A DNA stretch of 64,000 bases from JBBQXK01 sp052387255 (GTDB lineage: Bacteria; Pseudomonadota; Alphaproteobacteria; Rhodobacterales; Rhodobacteraceae). Under the pieces are notes generated by a model, which was given only the letters and a program-made list of their open reading frames with translations, was not told where the DNA came from and ran no database searches. The position numbers and the translations under genes were made by a program. Position 1 is the first letter of the stretch. Each line of letters starts with the position of its first letter. Of the stretch, positions 59,687 through 64,000 are shown in pieces. The stretch covers positions 43,940-107,939 of the forward strand of contig JBQTJI010000013.1 of assembly GCA_052387255.1 (NCBI GenBank). The letters run 5' to 3'.

Positions 59687-60834
59687 CGCCCCTCCAGCAG
59701 CGTCAGGCGGTCGGCGATGTCGGGCCGGACCGGCCCTTCGCGGGGCGGGTCGGCGAGGGTGGTCAGCATCGCCTGATCCGGCAGGGGTCGGGTGCCGCCG
59801 TGCCAGTGCAGCGCGCGCAGAACGCCTGCGGCCTGCGGCGGCAGGCGGTCGGGCACCTCGGCCCCCGTCAGGTCGGCCCAGATCAGCGTCCAGAGCCGCC
59901 CGACCGACCAGGGGCTGTAGCCGCCGCCGCCCGTGACCAGCAGGCGGGGCGCAAGCGGCCGCAGCAGGCGCAGGACGGCGCGGTGGGCGTTGTTCGAAAG
60001 GGTCAGGCGCGAGAGCGGATCTTCGGTCAGCGCGTCGGCCCCGCATTGCAGCACGATGGCCTGCGGCGCATGGGCGGCGACGCGGGGCAGGATCAGGCGG
60101 TCGAGGACGGCCCGCATCTCGGTGTCGTTGAAGCCCGCAGGGACGGGCAGGTTGAAGGCGTTGCCGCAGCAGGCATCGTCCAGCGCCCCGGTGAAAGGCC
60201 AGCGGCCCTGTTCGTGGACCGAGATCATCAGGACATCGGGATCGTCGGCAAAAGCCAGGGCCACCCCGTCGCAATGGTGGGCGTCGATGTCGACATAGGC
60301 CACGCGGGTGACGCCGTGATGGCGCAGTGCCAGGATGCCTAGGACCACGTCGTTGATGTAGCAGAACCCGTTCGCGCGGTCGGGCAGGCCGTGATGCGTG
60401 CCCGCCCCCGGCACATGCACGACCCCGCCGTCGCGCACAAGGTCGGCGGCCAGGATCATCCCCCCGGCTCCGGTGGCGGGGCGGCGGAAGACCTGGGCGA
60501 AGACGGGGTTCGACAGGGTGCCTAGGTTGTGGCGCGCGCGGACGGCGTCGGAGACCTGGCCATCGGCCTCGGCGCGTTGCAGGGCGGCGATGTAGGCGGG
60601 GGTGTGCCAGGCAGCCAGCGCGGCGGGGGTGGCGCGGGGGCTGGTGCGCCAGCGGTCGGGCGGCAGCCAGCCGAGCGTGCGCGCGAGGTCGATCACGGTG
60701 GACACGCGGGGCACGCGCAGGGGATGGCGGGAGCCGAAGCTGGACCCCCGGTAGATGTCCGATCCGATGAAAAGCGCGCCGGTTGCGGTCGGGCCGGTTG
60801 CAGTCGGGCCGGGTGTCACGGGGGGTTGCGGCAC
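59683..60834 (-). CDS. histone-deacetylase-like amidohydrolase (AcuC/APAH type)
   Basis: About 383-residue cytosolic zinc deacetylase. Motifs: HPLRVPRVSTVIDL near the N-terminus, GAGTHHGLPDRANGFCYINDVVLG in outline with the paired His of the active site, and VAYVDIDAHHCDGVALAF carrying the metal Asp and His, where Cys replaces Gly of the usual HHGDG. DTEMRAVLDRL, LQCGADAL and TGGGGYSP follow. The GTG at 60834 has AAAGG upstream and is preferred; a GTG at 60891 adds an unlikely N-terminus. The first residues include the repeat GPTATGPTATG, encoded by a 15-bp tandem duplication. Substrates may be acetylated polyamines or proteins; the first would fit the nearby polyamine transporter, but this is inference. 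Confidence 0.88.
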   Translation of the reverse strand: MPQPPVTPGPTATGPTATGALFIGSDIYRGSSFGSRHPLRVPRVSTVIDLARTLGWLPPDRWRTSPRATPAALAAWHTPAYIAALQRAEADGQVSDAVRARHNLGTLSNPVFAQVFRRPATGAGGMILAADLVRDGGVVHVPGAGTHHGLPDRANGFCYINDVVLGILALRHHGVTRVAYVDIDAHHCDGVALAFADDPDVLMISVHEQGRWPFTGALDDACCGNAFNLPVPAGFNDTEMRAVLDRLILPRVAAHAPQAIVLQCGADALTEDPLSRLTLSNNAHRAVLRLLRPLAPRLLVTGGGGYSPWSVGRLWTLIWADLTGAEVPDRLPPQAAGVLRALHWHGGTRPLPDQAMLTTLADPPREGPVRPDIADRLTLLEGR

Positions 60835-60966
60835 ATCGGCACCTTTGCCGGGCGATCCCGACTTTCTTTGTCCCGGCATCTGGGAAGTCACGCCGACTCA
60901 TGCCATCTTAACCTGGAGCGTTGCAACATAGCGCGACCCCACACCCCGACAAAAAGAACGGCCGGA

Positions 60967-61467
60967 ATGGCCCCAGATCGAACAGGCATCGACGTGAAGC
61001 GCAGCCCTGTGCAGTCGTTCCGGCCCGAGGGGCCGTCCGAGCCCCGTACCCAGTGCGCGGCGCTGTGCTGGCGGCGCGTGCAGGGGCATATCGAGGTGCT
61101 GCTGGTCACCAGCCGCGAGACCGGGCGCTGGGTGATCCCCAAGGGCTGGCCCATCGAGGGGCTGCCGCCGACGGCAGGGGCCGCGCGCGAGGCCTGGGAA
61201 GAGGCAGGCGTCAAGGGCGAGATCGGGGCGGAATGCCTGGGCGTCTATTCCTATGACAAGGTGCTGGACCGGGACGGGGCCGTGCCGACGTCGCTGCCCT
61301 GCGTGGTGGCGGTGTACCCGATGCAGGTGACGGCCATGCGCAAGGAATTCCCCGAGGCGGACGAACGGCGGACCAAGTGGTTCTCGCCCGAAAAGGCGGC
61401 GCGCAAGGTGCTGGAACCGGAACTGGCCGTGCTGATTGCCGGGTTCGATCCGGGCGGCGCGGGGTGA
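60967..61467 (+). CDS. Nudix hydrolase (diphosphoinositol-phosphatase-like)
   Basis: 166-residue cytosolic hydrolase. The Nudix box runs about residues 60-82: a Gly start (GWPIEGLPP), then the REAWEEAG core with the Glu metal ligands. Surrounding CAALCWRRVQGHIEVLLVTSRETGRWVIPKG in outline matches the DIPP/MTH3-like subgroup. Likely substrates are dinucleoside polyphosphates or similar. The ATG at 60967 has only weak ribosome-site context. It is divergent from the deacetylase gene, 132 bp apart. Confidence 0.87.
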   Translation: MAPDRTGIDVKRSPVQSFRPEGPSEPRTQCAALCWRRVQGHIEVLLVTSRETGRWVIPKGWPIEGLPPTAGAAREAWEEAGVKGEIGAECLGVYSYDKVLDRDGAVPTSLPCVVAVYPMQVTAMRKEFPEADERRTKWFSPEKAARKVLEPELAVLIAGFDPGGAG

Positions 61468-61537
61468 CGGCGCTGGCGGGGGTTGATTTCGCCAGGCCGG
61501 GCGACATGTTGGGGCGACCAGACCCTGACGGTTGCCG

Positions 61538-61963
61538 ATGATCCGCTATGCCCTGCGCTGCGACAAGGACCATGCCTTTGACAGCTGGTTCCGTTCGGCT
61601 GCCGATTTCGATGCGCTGGTCGGGGCCGGGCGGGTGGCGTGTCCCGATTGCGGCGGCACGGGCGTGGCGAAGGCGCTGATGGCCCCGTCGGTCGCGCCCG
61701 AGCCGGTGCGGGCCGAGGGGCGTGCGCTGACCTCTCCGGCGACCCGGCGCGAGGCGGCGCTGGCGGATCTGCGGCGGCACATCGCCGAGAAGTCCGAATA
61801 TGTGGGGATGCGGTTCGCCGCCGAGGCGCGGGCGATCCACGACGGCGACGCGCCCGAACGCGCGATCCACGGCGAGGCGCGGCCCGACGAGGCGCGGGCG
61901 CTGATCGAGGATGGCGTGCCGGTGGCCCCCCTGCCGTTCCTGCCGGCGGGCAAGGTGAACTGA
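61538..61963 (+). CDS. DUF1178 family protein
   Basis: 141-residue cytosolic protein. It starts MIRYALRCDKDHAFDSWF, the DUF1178 opening, with Cys in RCDKDH and CPDCGG as a probable zinc site. EKSEYVGMRFAAEARAIH near residue 90 and EDGVPVAPLPFLP at the C-terminus are strongly family-like. The ATG at 61538 is preferred over a TTG two codons upstream. Function unknown. It is convergent with the FG-GAP protein gene, whose stop lies two bases beyond its own. Confidence 0.93.
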   Translation: MIRYALRCDKDHAFDSWFRSAADFDALVGAGRVACPDCGGTGVAKALMAPSVAPEPVRAEGRALTSPATRREAALADLRRHIAEKSEYVGMRFAAEARAIHDGDAPERAIHGEARPDEARALIEDGVPVAPLPFLPAGKVN

Positions 61964-61965
61964 TT

Positions 61966-62748
61966 TCAGCAGGCGGCGGCGCGGGCCAGGCTGGCCTTGC
62001 CACGATAGGGCCCTGCGTCGCGGGTGACGATGCGCGCGCCATCCAGCCGGGCCGCGACCAGGCGGGTCCAGGCGGCATCGGGCAGGACGACTTCGGTCCC
62101 GCCGGGGCAGGTGCGGACGGCGGCGGTGATGGTGCGCTCGCCGATGCGGTGGTTGGACAGGCCGGGGAGGCGGGCGATCTCGACCAGGCGATTGCCTTGC
62201 AGCCGCACGAACACAAGCTCGCGCGCCAGGTGGGGCCGGTCGACATAGGCGATCTCGGGCCGCCCGTCGCCGTCGAAATCGCCGACCCCTGCGGGGGCCA
62301 GCCAGCGGAGCGGCTGGCCGATGTAGGGCGTGGCGGCCAGTTGCCGGGGCTCGGGGGTGACCGCGTAGACCACCAGCCGCGCGCCCTTGTCGAACGAACT
62401 TTGCACCGTGATGACCTCGGGCCGCCCGTCGCCATCAAGATCGGCCAGGCGCGGCGCGATATCCTCGAAGATATGGTCGGGGGGGCCGATGATCGTGTTG
62501 GCGCGCCGGTTGCCGTCGGCGGCCAGCCTTGCCTCTGGACCGTTGAAGACGGTGATCGCGGTCCATTCCGGCGTCTCGCCCAGGACGGAATGGCCATAGC
62601 GGGCGGGGTCGTCGGATTCGGTGAAACAGACCTTGCGGATCCAGCCACCGTCTCCGGCGATGCAGGCGGAGTGCCGTTCGGTCGTCTGGGCCACAGTCAG
62701 CGTCGGCAGGGCGAGGACAACCACCCCGACCGCTGCCGCAAGGCGCAT
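61966..62748 (-). CDS. exported FG-GAP/VCBS repeat-like protein
   Basis: 260-residue exported protein. A signal peptide (LAAAVGVVVLALPTLTVAQ) is followed by Asp-rich beta-propeller type repeats: LADLDGDGRPEVITV near residue 95 and VGDFDGDGRPEIAYVDRPH near residue 150. These are calcium-binding DxDGDGxxE loops. Cys residues (SACIAGDG, KVCFTE, RTCPGG, ending AAAC) suggest disulfides. The start overlaps the fdx TGA (TGATG), so it is co-translated with the ferredoxin, an odd pair. Function unknown. Confidence 0.82.
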   Translation of the reverse strand: MRLAAAVGVVVLALPTLTVAQTTERHSACIAGDGGWIRKVCFTESDDPARYGHSVLGETPEWTAITVFNGPEARLAADGNRRANTIIGPPDHIFEDIAPRLADLDGDGRPEVITVQSSFDKGARLVVYAVTPEPRQLAATPYIGQPLRWLAPAGVGDFDGDGRPEIAYVDRPHLARELVFVRLQGNRLVEIARLPGLSNHRIGERTITAAVRTCPGGTEVVLPDAAWTRLVAARLDGARIVTRDAGPYRGKASLARAAAC

Positions 62749-63071
62749 CAGATCTGCTTTTCCGGCATCTGCACCCGCAGGCCGTCCAGCGCGGGGCCGA
62801 CCTTGAGCTGGCAGGTCAGGCGGGACCGCACGGGGTCGGGGGACCAGGCGAAATCCAGCATGTCCTCTTCCATCGCGTCTTTCTTCGGCAGTTTGTCGAC
62901 CCAGGCGGCATCGACATAGACATGGCAGGTGGAACAGGCGCAGGCCCCGCCGCAGTCGGCCTCGATGCCGGGAATGCCGTTGTCGCGGGCCCCTTCCATC
63001 ACGGTCAGGCCGTTCGGCACGTCGACCACATGTTCGCGTCCGCCGTGTTCCACATAGGTGATCTTCGCCAT
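62748..63071 (-). CDS. [2Fe-2S] ferredoxin, adrenodoxin type
   Basis: 107-residue electron carrier. Cys40, Cys46, Cys49 (CX5CX2C, in DCGGACACSTCHVYV, with an extra Cys44) and Cys87 supply the 2Fe-2S ligands. IVNG-type surroundings and the C-terminal WSPDPVRSRLTCQ are adrenodoxin-like. It could serve cytochrome P450s, Fe-S assembly or a ring hydroxylase; Isc-type genes are not adjacent. The ATG at 63071 is used. Divergent from the lipoprotein gene. Confidence 0.93.
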   Translation of the reverse strand: MAKITYVEHGGREHVVDVPNGLTVMEGARDNGIPGIEADCGGACACSTCHVYVDAAWVDKLPKKDAMEEDMLDFAWSPDPVRSRLTCQLKVGPALDGLRVQMPEKQI

Positions 63072-63226
63072 CGTCCGCCCTTCTTCGCGCGCCAGTCCCG
63101 TCCTCTTGGGCGACATAGGCCAAATCGCGGGGCCGCGCCAGAGGCGAGCGGAGGGGCGCACTTTCCGCGCCGCGTAAAAGCCGCTATGGTCGCGCCCAAC
63201 GAGAAAAGTCAGGCAGCCCGGCCCCG

Positions 63227-63751
63227 ATGCAGTTTCCGCCCTTTCGACTTGCGCTGGTGCTGGCTGTGGCGCTTGCGGCCTGCACGGCACCTGCGGCGGT
63301 CGGCGTCGATCTGTCGGCGGGGCTGGTCCCGGCCACCGGCACGACGCCGCCCGCCGCACCCGAAGGGGCGTGCTGGGAACGCGCGGTGACCCCTGCGGTG
63401 ATCGAGACGGTGACCGAGCAGGTCATGGCCACGCCCGAGCGGCGCGGGCCGGACGGGGCGGTGATCGAGCCTGCCAGCTTCCGCACCGAGACGCGACAGG
63501 AGATCGTCACCGACCGGCGCGCGGTGTGGTTCCAGACCCCCTGCCCCGAGGCCGTGGACGTCGAGTTCGTCGCCACCCTGCAGCGCGCGCTCAAGGCGCG
63601 GGGGCTGTACGGCGCGCCGCTGACCGGCGCGCTGGACGCCGCCACGCGGGCGGCGATCCGGGCCTGGCAGCGGCCGAGGGGGCTGGACAGCGACGTGCTG
63701 TCGCTGGACAGCGCGCGGGCGCTTGGGATCGTCGCGGTGCCGAGGGCGTAG
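63227..63751 (+). CDS. peptidoglycan-binding lipoprotein
   Basis: 174-residue lipoprotein. The signal ends in the lipobox LAAC (Cys19), followed by a Pro/Ala/Thr-rich linker. The centre holds paired Glu/Thr/Val-rich segments (VIETVTEQVMATPE; FRTETRQEIVTD) of unknown role. The C-terminus is a peptidoglycan-binding type 1 domain (FVATLQRALKARGLYGAPLTGALDAATRAAIRAWQ in outline, about residues 112-150). It probably anchors at the outer membrane and binds the wall. The start at 63227 is the only good option. Confidence 0.87.
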   Translation: MQFPPFRLALVLAVALAACTAPAAVGVDLSAGLVPATGTTPPAAPEGACWERAVTPAVIETVTEQVMATPERRGPDGAVIEPASFRTETRQEIVTDRRAVWFQTPCPEAVDVEFVATLQRALKARGLYGAPLTGALDAATRAAIRAWQRPRGLDSDVLSLDSARALGIVAVPRA

Positions 63752-64000
63752 GGCGGCGGGTCCGCTGGCAACGGTCGGGTGCTTTCGTGAACCCCGGGCT
63801 GCCCACCGGGTGCAGTCGCCCCGGCGCAGGTGTTTCGGATCGGGTGGGACGCAGGGGGTTCGCAAGCGGCGCGGATCAGCCTGGAACATGTTGCGTTCCC
63901 TCGGGTTCAGCCCCCGACCCGGTCGTGGCGCCGGCGGGGGCGGCCCCCCGCAAAACACCCCCCCCCCCGGGGGCCCCCCGCCCCCCCCGCCCCCCCCCGC
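63752..64000. other. gene-free end of the window with C/G homopolymer tail
   Basis: No supported gene. The last 60 bases are almost only C and G, with runs of up to 11 C and interruptions by short G runs. This is unlike anything else in the window and looks like unreliable contig-end sequence. Confidence 0.6.

Noticed and set aside
1..64000. CRISPR array, insertion sequence or prophage
   Set aside because: No regularly spaced repeats, transposase, integrase or phage structural proteins were seen on either strand.

Overview
The window is a GC-rich alphaproteobacterial chromosome segment. The best fit is order Rhodobacterales (Paracoccaceae, Rhodobacter/Tabrizicola-like). Support comes from a circularly permuted two-piece tmRNA with the tag ANDNRAPVALAA, the chain fumC - DUF4169 - ribbon-helix-helix, an alpha-type SspB, CobS/CobT, a PpaA/AerR-like B12 protein and an Anbu proteasome-homologue operon. 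No prophage, insertion sequence or CRISPR array was seen. Most of the window is dense housekeeping and transport DNA with short gaps and many ATGA/GTGA overlaps.

Layout. 1-3.3 kb: cobT (partial) and cobS with an FMN reductase and two related small secreted proteins. 3.4-5.7 kb: an AT-richer two-gene cassette encoding an HExxH/RTX protein and an SNase-like protein. 5.7-12.3 kb: tgt, three small proteins (one only 58 aa), fumC, a methyltransferase, sspB, chrA and a rhodanese/ChrB-like protein. 12.4-18.3 kb: a vWA protein, tmRNA, a membrane protein, an orphan polyamine-type binding protein, a class V aminotransferase and rnd. 18.4-20.3 kb: purN, purM and tRNA-Ile(CAT). 20.3-24.9 kb: capsule genes kpsC, wza-like and kpsS. 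25-30.4 kb: ribE, a CoA-binding protein, rlmB, tRNA-Tyr, a CHAP hydrolase, a TerC-like protein and rlmJ. 30.5-37.4 kb: lpxK followed by the Anbu/transglutaminase/alpha-E/ATP-grasp operon, which also holds an unrecognised tail-anchored protein and a Tat-type papain-like peptidase. 37.5-43.3 kb: a DNA exonuclease-ligase pair, a secreted caspase-like protein and an M3 oligopeptidase. 43.4-47.8 kb: an HNH nuclease, the PpaA/AerR-like protein, an oxidoreductase, a LysR regulator and a cupin. 47.8-52.1 kb: rpoH, an RluD-type synthase and a hybrid histidine kinase. 52.2-59 kb: a polyamine-type ABC transporter between two amidases. 59.1-63.8 kb: thpR, a deacetylase, a Nudix hydrolase, DUF1178, an FG-GAP protein, ferredoxin and a peptidoglycan-binding lipoprotein.

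The most system-like region is 31.5-37.4 kb. An Anbu protease, a transglutaminase, an alpha-E protein and a circularly permuted ATP-grasp enzyme form a known but functionally unresolved peptide-ligase/protease association. Here it carries two further genes that may be local partners.

Sequence quality needs care. rpoH carries an in-frame TAG flanked by two Trp-to-Leu changes, all of one substitution type. The hybrid kinase has an in-frame TGA inside its receiver domain. chrA runs into sspB without a stop codon. The window ends in C/G homopolymer. These may be real lesions or base-calling errors, and they should be checked against reads before any biology is built on them.
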